Below, piece by piece: positions 14,927 through 24,403 of a stretch of DNA of 47,090 nucleotides. The DNA is from Bacilli bacterium (GTDB taxonomy: Bacteria; Bacillota_I; Bacilli_A; RFN20; CAG-826), in contig JAGCCQ010000041.1 in NCBI GenBank assembly GCA_017651565.1, forward strand, positions 1 to 47,090, given 5' to 3'. The notes below the pieces were generated by a model. The model did no database searches, was not told the origin of the DNA, and saw only the letters and a program-made list of their open reading frames with translations. The position numbers and the translations under genes are program-made. Each line of letters opens with the position of its first letter. The first letter of the stretch is position 1.

Positions 14927-17900
14927 TATTTCACCTTCCTAAAACTTAAACTACCATTATCACGAGGAACGAAACCAAAGTTACCTAATGTTAAACTAGT
15001 AGTTATTTCTGCTTCAGTTATAAACATTTTGTTATTAGATATATAAGCAACTTTCTCATTACCTTGTTTAAATGCTAATTCACTACTAGATAATTCAGCA
15101 GTTAATTGACTATCACTCTTTCCTAAAGTAATTGTATCTCCAGCAAATCTTATATATTGTTGTTGTGTTTGATAATGGCTTTCTTCTGTTTCTGCTGCGT
15201 CATTTGCTGCCGTTATTGCTTGAGTAAATAATAATGTGTAGTCATTAGCAGTTTGTGTAAATTGACTGGAAACAGTATTTTTATATGCTTGTAAGTCTGT
15301 ATTTACACTATTAGCAGCAGCATTAGCCGTATTTGCTAAACCTAAAGCATTTGTAGCAGTAGTATTTAATACATCCGTGTTAACTACTAAAGAACTAATT
15401 TCTCCAGTTTGTTTATTTACTATTATTTGTGTATTTCTTAATTTCTCTTGTAAAGATATATCTTGTTTTGTTTTTACTTCTTGTTCTGTTAAACAAGGGC
15501 TTTCTATAACACTCTTAAATGAGCCGTCATAAGTATAATTATGTTTTAATACATAAGTATCAAAATACTCATTTGTGTCCGTATATACCCTTATTTTGTT
15601 ACCTATTTTAAGAAATGGCTTACCAGTATAAGTTGTTATCTTACAGTCTACATAAGTTAAACCGTTTACTTTAGCCCATATACCATTAATAGCCGCTTCT
15701 CTTAAATCTTCATCATATAAGAAATAATCTTCTGCTATTACTAATTGATGTTCTCCGTTTTGAGCAATACTTATATCATCACTTATAGAGACATTTTCAT
15801 CATCAATTTGACTATTCTTGATTACTAATGAATTAATAGGACCATATACTGTCTTTCCACCTTCTAAAGAAGAATAATCGTCTTTACTAAATGTATAATC
15901 TAATGTATCACTTAACCATACTAAATCTATCGTATTGTTGTCTCTGTCTATGTCTACGAAAGAGCAACTAACCTTTTCTATAGATTTTAGTGCCTCCCTA
16001 TTTTTTTCTCCATTAGTAAATGGGTTTGCACTTACTACTATAGTTGAATTAGTAAATGTTGTAGTCTTAGGAGTTAATTCTAAATGACTACATAATTCTT
16101 CATATACATCTCCTAATGTTACTGTTTCACTTTCATAATCTAATTCACTTGAGTATACATCGTCTAAATGGTTAATTAAGTCATCGTAAGCAACTATTTG
16201 AGAACTATTCTCTACTTGTTCATCAGTAGGTTTTTCTACTGTAAACTTGCCTAATTCTTCGTATTCAATAGTATCGTTAGAATACTTAACACCTACTCTA
16301 GCCCTTACTTCTTTATTCTCTAAATCTAATGAAGCAGAAGCAAGTAAATTAGTTTCTAATTTTTTTGCATAATTAGTACCAATTATTCCTCCGTCTACAT
16401 AACAACCACTATCTATTGAAAAATCTTGTATATAGTTGTCTTGATTTAATGTAGGACCTTCAGTAAGTGTATAATTCATAGTTATAGGAAGTGTAGAACT
16501 ATCCGTATTAATATTAGTTACTTCAAAGTATCCAATAGCATTTTTAAGTTCTTCTAATTGTTGTAATAATTCACCAGTTACTTTTGTATAAGAAGGTGTC
16601 TTTTTTTCATAATAAATTGTTGGTTTTAATGTTGATAACCAATTTTTAAGATTTGTTGTATCACTATATAAACTTGTATAAAGCCAAAATTGGCTATATG
16701 TATAATGACCAGATATTGAATTATCGTATGTATGACTATAAACCCTTGAAGCGTTAGTACTTGTAAACTTATCACTCATTGTTATAGGCAACGCTGATGA
16801 TGAGTTAGGAAGTTGTAATGCTAAATCATCATACATTAAAGTAAATCTTGAATGGTCGCCACTTGTATATTGCCAAGTTCCTTCGTCAGTTCCATTAAAT
16901 GTAACTTTTCCAACTTCTTTTTTAATATACCAGTCATTACCGTAAGGCTCGTAAGGTAATGCTGTTGTTCCCTCGTTTAGCATAAAGTTTGTTATTTTAG
17001 AGCCACTACTATCGTTTGAATTATAAACAAGTATATATTTTGTGTTTGCACCCGTTGTAAATGAACAAGGACTTGTTCCGTTAAAAAATGCAGTTGAAAT
17101 TGAGCCTACTTGTATTACACTATCAAAATAGCCTATTCTTATATTTGAACTACCTAATGCACTAAAATCACCACTTGCAGTATATGTTGTATTTGGTTTT
17201 ACTTCTATTATTTCTCCCGTTAAATTAGTTTGTCTCTCTCCAACTTCTCTATTTTGTCCACTGCTGCCAATTAAATAAAACTTGGTATCAAAATTATCAC
17301 TGTGTGCTATATTTTGCCCGCTGCTTTGAAATATCTTATCTCTTGCTATCCACTCATCACCATTAGGTATCCCCGCTAATTCTATAGGAGTAAAATATGG
17401 GGAATATGAAGTTTTATTGCCGCCAGCCTCTAGTTGAACTTTTGCATTATCTATATTATCTATCGAAACAGTACTTGAATATTGTGTTACTCTTAAATAT
17501 GCTATATCTCCAGTACCTTGTGCTGTTCCAGAGCCAAAACCCGCTTTTGTTAAAGCAATTTCTTTTCTCAATGTTGCACCACATCTACCTAAGAATTGTT
17601 TAGAACTATTATATGCAGCAACAAAACTAGACATAGTGTCTAATAAACCACTCAAATAATAATAAGAGTTTTTTACAAAATCTATTGATATATAATCGCT
17701 TGTTGCCGCATTACTATTTGTTGTTTGACTTCCGTTAGTAGAATTAAGTCCTATTCCTTTAGTAAAACCATTAAAAATGTTCTTTCCTAAATTAATTTCA
17801 TAACGTTTTCCAACATACTCTTTATATGGTTTAACTGTAGTTCCGTAAGTAATCATTATGTTACTAAAATGCCATATATTATTTGCTTCGTTCCCATATA

Positions 17901-18882
17901 CGAATTGTATATTTTTTATCGTTTTATTTATATAAGATGTTCCAGTTTTCGTAGTTTTTGTTGTTTCACTATTTAAAAATTGACATATATTTTGTGTTGC
18001 TCCGTCTGTGTAATATACAACTAACCTTACACCATTATTACTTGTAGTTGCTGAATTACCGTCAGTATAACCGTCTATTGAAATTGATACTCTATTATTC
18101 CCATAATTAGTATTAGGAATATAAGCACCGTTCAAACCAAAATTAGTTCTAAAAGCCTTTGCTTGACCAGTAACAACACCATTTTCTACAACTGTATCAT
18201 CCATATTTAACCAATTAATGTCAAATAAGTTTTCTTCACATACATTTATAGTTGTACTACCAGTTATTGTTCGTATTTCTGAAGGATAATCTGGACTAGG
18301 ACTTGTAGGAACGAAAGGCTCATAAGAAATATTACTTGAACTAATCAATATATCTTTTACAACATAAGCATTTGTTACACCATATTGTGCTGAACTACTA
18401 CTCATAGCAAAACTTAATGAAACATACGAACTTTGTGTTAAAGCGTCTCCGTATTGATTACTTCCACCAAAACCATTTGAATATTGATAATTACTTCCTT
18501 TATCCCCACCAGCAGCACCATTTCCGCTTATTCGTGATTTACTACTATCTAAATAGGAAGTATTAATATGATAATTTCCACCAGAAACAACTATGAACTT
18601 TACATACATATATCTGCTTCCGTCCCACGGAACTGTTATAGTTGCGGATGAGCCAACACTAGGAATTGACAAATATCCGTCACTTGTTAAAGTTGCGTCT
18701 CCAGAAAAAGTCCATTTACTATCAGTAGGAGGAGGACATAAGTTTGCTCCTTGAGTTGTTGTAACTTGTGATGAATAACCTTCTAAATCTTGAACATTTA
18801 TATCATCACGAACTTTTAATTCTCCTAATCTATTACAATTAGCATAGTTTTGACACTCGTTAATAAAATTATTACTTGCCAT
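14926..18882 (-). CDS. Tail hub / tail-associated protein with receptor-binding modules
   Basis: At 1318 residues it is the largest gene. The C-terminal third (about 830-1180) looks like a tail-hub core of Tal type, with the strand-rich stretch F-S-I-D-S-G-C-Y-V-D-G-G-I-I-G, then a helical linker (1180-1260) and a short tip. The N-terminal 800 residues contain at least three related beta modules, each ending near Y-x-P-Y/F and opening with an N-L/I-F strand, like carbohydrate-binding domains. It follows the distal tail gene, so it should sit at the tail tip and contact the cell surface. I see no clear lytic motif. Confidence 0.82.
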   Translation of the reverse strand: MASNNFINECQNYANCNRLGELKVRDDINVQDLEGYSSQVTTTQGANLCPPPTDSKWTFSGDATLTSDGYLSIPSVGSSATITVPWDGSRYMYVKFIVVSGGNYHINTSYLDSSKSRISGNGAAGGDKGSNYQYSNGFGGSNQYGDALTQSSYVSLSFAMSSSSAQYGVTNAYVVKDILISSSNISYEPFVPTSPSPDYPSEIRTITGSTTINVCEENLFDINWLNMDDTVVENGVVTGQAKAFRTNFGLNGAYIPNTNYGNNRVSISIDGYTDGNSATTSNNGVRLVVYYTDGATQNICQFLNSETTKTTKTGTSYINKTIKNIQFVYGNEANNIWHFSNIMITYGTTVKPYKEYVGKRYEINLGKNIFNGFTKGIGLNSTNGSQTTNSNAATSDYISIDFVKNSYYYLSGLLDTMSSFVAAYNSSKQFLGRCGATLRKEIALTKAGFGSGTAQGTGDIAYLRVTQYSSTVSIDNIDNAKVQLEAGGNKTSYSPYFTPIELAGIPNGDEWIARDKIFQSSGQNIAHSDNFDTKFYLIGSSGQNREVGERQTNLTGEIIEVKPNTTYTASGDFSALGSSNIRIGYFDSVIQVGSISTAFFNGTSPCSFTTGANTKYILVYNSNDSSGSKITNFMLNEGTTALPYEPYGNDWYIKKEVGKVTFNGTDEGTWQYTSGDHSRFTLMYDDLALQLPNSSSALPITMSDKFTSTNASRVYSHTYDNSISGHYTYSQFWLYTSLYSDTTNLKNWLSTLKPTIYYEKKTPSYTKVTGELLQQLEELKNAIGYFEVTNINTDSSTLPITMNYTLTEGPTLNQDNYIQDFSIDSGCYVDGGIIGTNYAKKLETNLLASASLDLENKEVRARVGVKYSNDTIEYEELGKFTVEKPTDEQVENSSQIVAYDDLINHLDDVYSSELDYESETVTLGDVYEELCSHLELTPKTTTFTNSTIVVSANPFTNGEKNREALKSIEKVSCSFVDIDRDNNTIDLVWLSDTLDYTFSKDDYSSLEGGKTVYGPINSLVIKNSQIDDENVSISDDISIAQNGEHQLVIAEDYFLYDEDLREAAINGIWAKVNGLTYVDCKITTYTGKPFLKIGNKIRVYTDTNEYFDTYVLKHNYTYDGSFKSVIESPCLTEQEVKTKQDISLQEKLRNTQIIVNKQTGEISSLVVNTDVLNTTATNALGLANTANAAANSVNTDLQAYKNTVSSQFTQTANDYTLLFTQAITAANDAAETEESHYQTQQQYIRFAGDTITLGKSDSQLTAELSSSELAFKQGNEKVAYISNNKMFITEAEITTSLTLGNFGFVPRDNGSLSFRKVK

Positions 18883-18890
18883 AGTATCAC

Positions 18891-19346
18891 CTACAATTCA
18901 ATAATAGCAATATTTACGCCTTCATACATTTGTACTAATGCTGTACTATTGCCTTCTTTTACTGGTACTACTCTAGAAGTCTTTGCTAATCTATCCCCAC
19001 GATAACAAGATATAGTTTTCCAAGTGTTAGTGAAAGGGTCTAGAAATTGTACCGTCATAGTAGGTGCAAGTCTTATTTGTGCAAAGAAATCTACCATTTC
19101 ATCCGCAGTTAATTGTCTTGTTGCTAAATCTAATCTATATTTTTGAGATATAACATTAAGTATCATTTTTCCACTAGCAGTAGTAGTATCTCTACCACTA
19201 TCTCGTGATACATCGTACCAACCTACTTGTGACTCATCAGTTAAATACTTAGATATATCTACATTGTTAATTTTTACTTTTGATACTACTTGTGCTGGAG
19301 CAGATAACTTATATGTATATACTCCATTACTAAACTCTTGTATCAT
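18891..19346 (-). CDS. Distal tail-type protein
   Basis: The 151-residue beta-rich protein starts MIQEFSNGVYTY and includes K-I-N-N-V-D-I-S-K-Y-L and S-G-R-D-T-T-T-A-S-G-K-M-I-L-N-V. It lies between the tape measure and hub genes, the usual place of the distal tail protein that links tube to baseplate. The sequence is shorter than classical Dit proteins, so the call rests on context. Its AGAGGTG ribosome site is held in the 3' arm of a 7-bp hairpin (19352-19377). Confidence 0.7.
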   Translation of the reverse strand: MIQEFSNGVYTYKLSAPAQVVSKVKINNVDISKYLTDESQVGWYDVSRDSGRDTTTASGKMILNVISQKYRLDLATRQLTADEMVDFFAQIRLAPTMTVQFLDPFTNTWKTISCYRGDRLAKTSRVVPVKEGNSTALVQMYEGVNIAIIEL

Positions 19347-19351
19347 TTCAT

Positions 19352-19377
19352 CACCTCTTTCCCCTTAAAGAGAGGTG
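19352..19377 (-). promoter_or_regulatory. RBS-masking hairpin before the distal tail gene
   Basis: On the minus strand CACCTCT (19371-19377) pairs with AGAGGTG (19352-19358), which is the ribosome binding site five bases from the ATG at 19346. It may set the low copy number of this protein relative to tube protein. Confidence 0.55.
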
Positions 19378-19392
19378 CTACACTTTTCTTTT

Positions 19393-22300
19393 CTATGCTG
19401 GAATATTGATAGGACATACTCCAGTTTGTTTAGTTTTTCTATTAATTCTATCTATTATTACACCTTCGTCTGTGTGAGCATATAAATTAATATCTCCACC
19501 GAAGTCTGCATTACTTATAGCATTACTTACCGCACTATAAATAGCACTAGCAATTTGAGAACGATTTAATACCTCAGTTCTTCTGTTAATATTGCCTACT
19601 ATTTCAGCACCGTTTTCACCAGCAGCAAATAATGTGCCGTGACTAGGTATACCACCATAAGCATATTGAGGTATATTTCCCCAGCCTCTAGTAGTTAAAA
19701 CACCACCTAAGGCTTTTATATTTACACCAGCAATTTTTAATACATCTTGGAACATATTAGAGTTAACCAATGATTTAATCTTGTTATTTGCGGGGTTTGT
19801 ATTAGCGTCAACAGTTACTGTTTTAGTAAGTTTAACTTCATCCAACCCTTTTTGTAATTCCTCAGACATACCTTTACCAGTACTATTCATTTTAGTATAC
19901 AATTCATTTTGCATATCAGTAGGAAGTTTACTAAACTCTGCTATACACTCGTCAACAGACTCCTCGCCTAATTTTTGCCATTTAAGTACCATATCATCGT
20001 TCAATATGCCTTGCTTAGTTAATAACGTTAATCTTAATCTATCTTGTTTATCTTCTGCCAATGTAATAAGGTCGTCATATTGTTTCTTTTTAGCATTATA
20101 TTCTTCTGTTGTGTAATTGTTTCTATCTTGTTCTAACTGGCTTAAATATGCTTTGTTTTCGTTCTTCATATTTTCCCAGTATTCATAACGTTCTTCTTCA
20201 CTCTTACCGTACAAATCTTTTTCGTAAGTAAAGTATTCTGTTAATGCTTCTTGATTATTTGTAGCCGCTAGTCCAGTTGCTCTTTCCCACTCTTGAATTG
20301 TTTGTGTATAACTATTTAAGTTTTTTCTGGCTTTGTCATAGTTGTCTTGTGCTTGTTCTAGTTTTGATAGAGCGTCAATTTCAACTCCCGTACCTAAGCC
20401 TTTTACTTTGTTATAGTGTTCTTGAGCCTCTGTTAATTCGTCTTGTCTTTGTTTAAGTTCTTTTCTAGCGTCTCCCTCCATTTTAATTGCTTCTTTTGCT
20501 TTTTCTTCTAGAGCAATTAATTTTAATCTATTCTTTTCTTTTTCTATAACAACATCTAATTCTTTTTTTAGTTTATCGTATTCTTGAATTACACCGTTTA
20601 CAGTCTTAATTTCTACACCAAAGGCTTCAGATAACTCACCAGTAATAAATGCTGCCCTATCTTCATAACCGTCTTTTATTTTTCCATTTTCATCAACTAT
20701 TTGTGTTAATTCATTGTAAAGATTTTCATAATAAGACATTTCGCTATCTACTACACTATAAGAGTCTTTTAATTCTTGTAATTTAGTTTGCCATTGGTCA
20801 TATCTATCTGTTACTTCTTTAGTTGCTTTATCTAATTTTTGTTGAAGTTCATCGTGTGCGTAAGCAATTCCTTTAATTGCACTTACTAATGAAGCAATTA
20901 AACCAATTCCAGCACCTATGCCAGCACCCCACGGTCCGAATACAGCACCCGCTTGAGCCGCTCCAAATGTAGTACCTATTGCACCACCTAAAGTCTCAAT
21001 AGCGTTTAAAGCAGTTAACCCGTTTTCTGCCATATCTTCTAGTCCAGTATTCATTACTAAGAAACTAGCACCAGCAATTCCTACACCTTTTATAAAGTTT
21101 GTAGCACCACTAGTAAATCTACTTAATGCAGTAGTGTTTTCACCGATAATTCCTTGTTGTTCTCTCCACATTTCAACACTAGCACCTAAGTTGCCTAATA
21201 GACCAGCAGAACTCTTGCCACCAAAAGCCATACCTATCGCAGTTGCAAAATCTTTTGCACCAGTTAATAGACCAGTTGAACTAAATATAGATAGCAGTTT
21301 TTTTGCACCAGTATATATCTTACCGATAGCAACCGCTACACCTAAACTTACAAATAATTTAGCCTTAGAACTTAAATTGCCAAACCATTTTGCAAGACCT
21401 TCAATAGTTTTACTAAAGCCTTGATATTTAAAACTTACTTCTCCAGTTAATGGGTTAATGATTTTCTTAAAGCCTAAAATGTTCATCCACCTATCTCTAA
21501 TTTCAGTAGCCTTCATTTTAACTTTACTCATTAAGTTGTCATATTCTCCTAAAGCGGCTAGTATTCGTTTATCTATACCACCAGAAAGACCACTTCCTCC
21601 ACCAACACCTCCGCCAGTTCCAGATGTAGTTGGTGATTTTAGATTATTAATTTGGTCGAACTTTAATACTTGTCTATTAAGTTTAGCAACTTCTTTACTA
21701 GCCCCACCAGCAGAACTTCCAACACCGTCTAAATAATCTTCAGTATCTTCTAAAGCACTTAAACCAGTATTATAATCACTAGCAGATAGCCCAAAAATAT
21801 TTGCTATTGCTTTCGCTATTTCTTTTAATACCATTAAAAAAGCATTTACATAAGGAAGTATATCTGCAAACATACCAATAAATAAGTTACCTATAGCAGT
21901 TCTTAATTCTACTATTTGATTTCTAAATACTTTTAATTGGTTTGCTGGAGACTCAATAGTATCTGCAAAGTCTCCCATAGATACACTTGCTTGTCTTAAT
22001 GTAGTGATATAACGAAGCATTTGTTTTTCTGCTTGGCTCATTTGAGATATTGTTCTATCATCAATACCTAATTCTGCAAGTAATGGTTTTAAAGAGTTTT
22101 GTGTAACATCCACACCAAATCTACGCAAAGGTTTTGTTTGACCCGCATATACACCACTTCGTATTGCTTCAGCAACACTTTGTTCGCTTGCGTTATATAA
22201 TGAAGCAATATCATAAGTTAACTTAGTTAAGTTTTCAGACATTATATAAGCATATTCGTCTTTTATACCAGTATTTTCTCCCATTGACTGATATAAACCT

Positions 22301-22692
22301 TGATATCTTAATGTCTCCGTTTTATTAGTGCCAAAAGCCTCATTTAATTGATTTTGAAATCTAGTTGCTTCTCGCCCTAATCTGGAAAATGTTTTTTCTC
22401 CATTTTTCTCTATATTTTTAAATACTACATTAAATAAGTTTAATTCTTCTGCTCTATCACTTGCAGATTTGACAGAACTACTTAATGCGTCAAATACTTT
22501 TCTAATAACTTTGTAGGCATTATCACCTAAAGTGCTTAGTCCTTTTAACATTGAACTAAATGTATTAGCACCTTTAGAAGCAGCGGATAAGTCTTTACTT
22601 AGTCCACCTATAGCACTTTTTAATTTTCTTATCGCATTATAGGCTTCGTCAGCGGATGATTTAATTATGACTGCTAATTCTTGGTTATTCAT
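19393..22692 (-). CDS. Tape measure protein
   Basis: The 1099-residue protein has an N-terminal helical region with the A-I-R-x-G-V-Y-A-G-Q-T-K-P-L-R-R-F-G segment typical of phage tape measures (about 180-200). Gly/Ala-rich hydrophobic segments follow between about 430 and 620, then long coiled coil (about 620-960) and a Gly-rich C-terminal end near A-A-G-E-N-G-A-E-I-V-G. It is assembled inside the tail tube, sets tail length and may form a DNA channel in the host membrane. The length predicts a tail of roughly 165 nm by the usual 0.15 nm per residue. Confidence 0.92.
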   Translation of the reverse strand: MNNQELAVIIKSSADEAYNAIRKLKSAIGGLSKDLSAASKGANTFSSMLKGLSTLGDNAYKVIRKVFDALSSSVKSASDRAEELNLFNVVFKNIEKNGEKTFSRLGREATRFQNQLNEAFGTNKTETLRYQGLYQSMGENTGIKDEYAYIMSENLTKLTYDIASLYNASEQSVAEAIRSGVYAGQTKPLRRFGVDVTQNSLKPLLAELGIDDRTISQMSQAEKQMLRYITTLRQASVSMGDFADTIESPANQLKVFRNQIVELRTAIGNLFIGMFADILPYVNAFLMVLKEIAKAIANIFGLSASDYNTGLSALEDTEDYLDGVGSSAGGASKEVAKLNRQVLKFDQINNLKSPTTSGTGGGVGGGSGLSGGIDKRILAALGEYDNLMSKVKMKATEIRDRWMNILGFKKIINPLTGEVSFKYQGFSKTIEGLAKWFGNLSSKAKLFVSLGVAVAIGKIYTGAKKLLSIFSSTGLLTGAKDFATAIGMAFGGKSSAGLLGNLGASVEMWREQQGIIGENTTALSRFTSGATNFIKGVGIAGASFLVMNTGLEDMAENGLTALNAIETLGGAIGTTFGAAQAGAVFGPWGAGIGAGIGLIASLVSAIKGIAYAHDELQQKLDKATKEVTDRYDQWQTKLQELKDSYSVVDSEMSYYENLYNELTQIVDENGKIKDGYEDRAAFITGELSEAFGVEIKTVNGVIQEYDKLKKELDVVIEKEKNRLKLIALEEKAKEAIKMEGDARKELKQRQDELTEAQEHYNKVKGLGTGVEIDALSKLEQAQDNYDKARKNLNSYTQTIQEWERATGLAATNNQEALTEYFTYEKDLYGKSEEERYEYWENMKNENKAYLSQLEQDRNNYTTEEYNAKKKQYDDLITLAEDKQDRLRLTLLTKQGILNDDMVLKWQKLGEESVDECIAEFSKLPTDMQNELYTKMNSTGKGMSEELQKGLDEVKLTKTVTVDANTNPANNKIKSLVNSNMFQDVLKIAGVNIKALGGVLTTRGWGNIPQYAYGGIPSHGTLFAAGENGAEIVGNINRRTEVLNRSQIASAIYSAVSNAISNADFGGDINLYAHTDEGVIIDRINRKTKQTGVCPINIPA

Positions 22693-22704
22693 TTAATCAC
22701 CACC

Positions 22705-23061
22705 TTACTCCCTTTTATTCGTGCTATCGTCTTTGCCCTTTATTTTTTGCACCTCACTAATTCTGTTCTTAATTCTATTTACTAAAGCATTTTGTTTATC
22801 TTTAAAATCTTGTTCTTCTTCCTCTTTAGTTAAAATATAAGGTTTGTTAGGATAAGTTGCTTTTCCTTTACCAAAACCGTTAGCAAGTGCAACAGAAACA
22901 GCCTCATAAAAATATGCACCTTGTAACCATAGTTTAAAGTTGTCATATTGTTGTTCGGCTCTCATTTTTTCGTAATAAGAAAAACGGTATGCCCAGAAAA
23001 GGTCTGGACTTTCTCTCCAAAACTCCTCAACCGACATACCGTATGTAATCGCCATAGGCAA
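22705..23061 (-). CDS. Tail assembly chaperone, T-type
   Basis: The 118 residues include M-A-I-T-Y-G-M-S-V-E-E-F-W, A-Y-R-F-S-Y-Y and a Lys/Glu-rich tail, a pattern of T parts of phage tail chaperones. The first credible start is TTG 23061 or ATG 23055. The frame stays open upstream to 23190, overlapping the end of the G-type gene, and encodes a conserved-looking N-L-T-D-W-F-Y-D-L-L-P just before. A G-T fusion by ribosomal frameshift is therefore plausible, although no canonical slippery heptamer is visible. Confidence 0.75.
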   Translation of the reverse strand: MPMAITYGMSVEEFWRESPDLFWAYRFSYYEKMRAEQQYDNFKLWLQGAYFYEAVSVALANGFGKGKATYPNKPYILTKEEEEQDFKDKQNALVNRIKNRISEVQKIKGKDDSTNKRE

Positions 23062-23114
23062 TAAATCGTAAAACCAGTCTGTTAAGTTTTTATATTCGTT
23101 GCCTTTTTCTTCTT

Positions 23115-23456
23115 CTATTGTTCCACTATCTCTAGTTCTTCGTTCTTCTCTGAGTCTGTATCTAGTAGGGCATTGATAAAAGATATGTATTCATCATTGG
23201 CAAACTTTACTACTTTGTTTACCATACCTTCTCCGTGTTCTTTAGCGTATGTTTCCATTAATTTAATCGCTAAATTAGGGTTTACGTCTTTATGATTTTT
23301 TACGAATAACCCAGCCCATAATATTTCTCTATAAGTTATTGGCTTTCTAACAAAGTCTTCATATACAAAGCCATTTGCTTCTAGCCACTTAATTGACTCT
23401 CTGTCATAACATAGAGAATAGTCTTTGTCATTGATTTTTAATTTTAATACTTTCAT
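23115..23456 (-). CDS. Tail assembly chaperone, G-type
   Basis: The 113-residue protein starts MKVLKLKINDKDYSLCYD, followed by R-E-S-I-K-W-L-E-A-N-G-F and a helical body (I-T-Y-R-E-I-L-W-A-G-L-F). This fits the small chaperone that binds the tape measure during tail assembly. It lies between the tail tube and tape measure genes as in most siphoviruses. Its 3' end overlaps the open T frame by more than 70 bases, the usual setting for programmed frameshifting. Confidence 0.8.
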   Translation of the reverse strand: MKVLKLKINDKDYSLCYDRESIKWLEANGFVYEDFVRKPITYREILWAGLFVKNHKDVNPNLAIKLMETYAKEHGEGMVNKVVKFANDEYISFINALLDTDSEKNEELEIVEQ

Positions 23457-23483
23457 TTTGTTTTTCCCTCGCTTAATTAATTA

Positions 23484-23915
23484 TTAATTTGAAGCACTTA
23501 TTTTAGCAGCAACTTGTGTTGATGTTAAATAAGTTCCAGCAATACTTGGTACTGTGTGAAGTGTACACTCCATAGCACCACCAACTGCTTCTTCGTTTAT
23601 CCAAGTTTGACATACACCTTGATATTCGAAGCCAGCACCGTCTGGGAACTTAATTAAGATATCTCTCTTAACATTGTCACATACTGCTTGAACTGCTGCT
23701 AAATTGTCAGCACTATAGTTATAAGTAAAGTCCATATCTCCAGTATCTGGACGGTCTGGTACATATACTTTAACTGGGTCGCTAGAAGTTGTAATTTCTA
23801 CGTTACCTCCCGCTTGACCAGTTGCTGGCATACCTTTAACTGCTACTAATTTTGCATAAGTATATTTTGCGTCACTTGTTCCTTTTACTCTGACTTCAAT
23901 TCCTAAATCTATCAT
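23484..23915 (-). CDS. Major tail tube protein
   Basis: The 143-residue beta protein starts MIDLGIEVRVKGTSDAKYTY and includes P-D-R-P-D-T-G-D-M-D-F-T-Y-N-Y and a final V-P-S-I-A-G-T-Y strand, typical of small Gram-positive siphovirus tube proteins. I use ATG 23915, with AAGGAAGG nine bases upstream, rather than the GTG at 23924 inside that site. It stacks in hexameric rings around the tape measure. Its position before the chaperones supports the call. Confidence 0.82.
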   Translation of the reverse strand: MIDLGIEVRVKGTSDAKYTYAKLVAVKGMPATGQAGGNVEITTSSDPVKVYVPDRPDTGDMDFTYNYSADNLAAVQAVCDNVKRDILIKFPDGAGFEYQGVCQTWINEEAVGGAMECTLHTVPSIAGTYLTSTQVAAKISASN

Positions 23916-23945
23916 TTCTTTCACCTTCCTTTTCCCTTGTTGGTG

Positions 23946-24395
23946 CTACCACGGATAGATAACTAAGTTATCGTCTCCATACTTTGTACCCAACGTTCCA
24001 TTAACTCTTATTAAGTTTCTATAAACGTTAGTATCCTCATTAGGCACATCGTGTCTAACTTTTATGGTTAAATGATATGTAGATTTTAAATATTCTACTA
24101 TCAATTTAGTTAAATCATCACACACAGTTTTTCTAGATATCTTCTTAGTCATTACTACATCTGTAGTATCTATTGCATAGACTTCAATGTCTATACCAAA
24201 TGAATAAGTTTCTTCCCCATAAGTCAAATTATTATATTGATTTGTTATAGGAAGCAATTTAATAGGAATTATAGGGAATACCTTGCTAGTTTGAGGATAC
24301 GCTTTAGTTACTTTAGCGTTATATGAATTGTTGTTTTCAACATATTCTTTTAATTGAGGATATATTATATCTTCAAAGACTTCTTCTACTACCAT
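23946..24395 (-). CDS. Tail terminator / head-tail joining protein
   Basis: This 149-residue mixed alpha-beta protein has an N-terminal helix (V-F-E-D-I-I-Y-P-Q-L-K-E-Y) and then strands such as Y-S-F-G-I-D-I-E-V-Y-A. This is the arrangement of tail-terminator (lambda gpU-like) or tail-completion proteins. It sits between the HK97 gp10-like gene and the tube gene, where a terminator normally lies. Sequence evidence alone is modest. Confidence 0.7.
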   Translation of the reverse strand: MVVEEVFEDIIYPQLKEYVENNNSYNAKVTKAYPQTSKVFPIIPIKLLPITNQYNNLTYGEETYSFGIDIEVYAIDTTDVVMTKKISRKTVCDDLTKLIVEYLKSTYHLTIKVRHDVPNEDTNVYRNLIRVNGTLGTKYGDDNLVIYPW

Positions 24396-24403
24396 TTAAT
24401 CAC

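Noticed and set aside
14926..18882. Diversity-generating retroelement target
   Set aside because: No reverse transcriptase, template repeat or accessory gene is present in the window.
19781..21736. Several plus-strand frames over the tape measure gene
   Set aside because: They mirror the coding strand of a long, AT-rich gene and lack RBSs.
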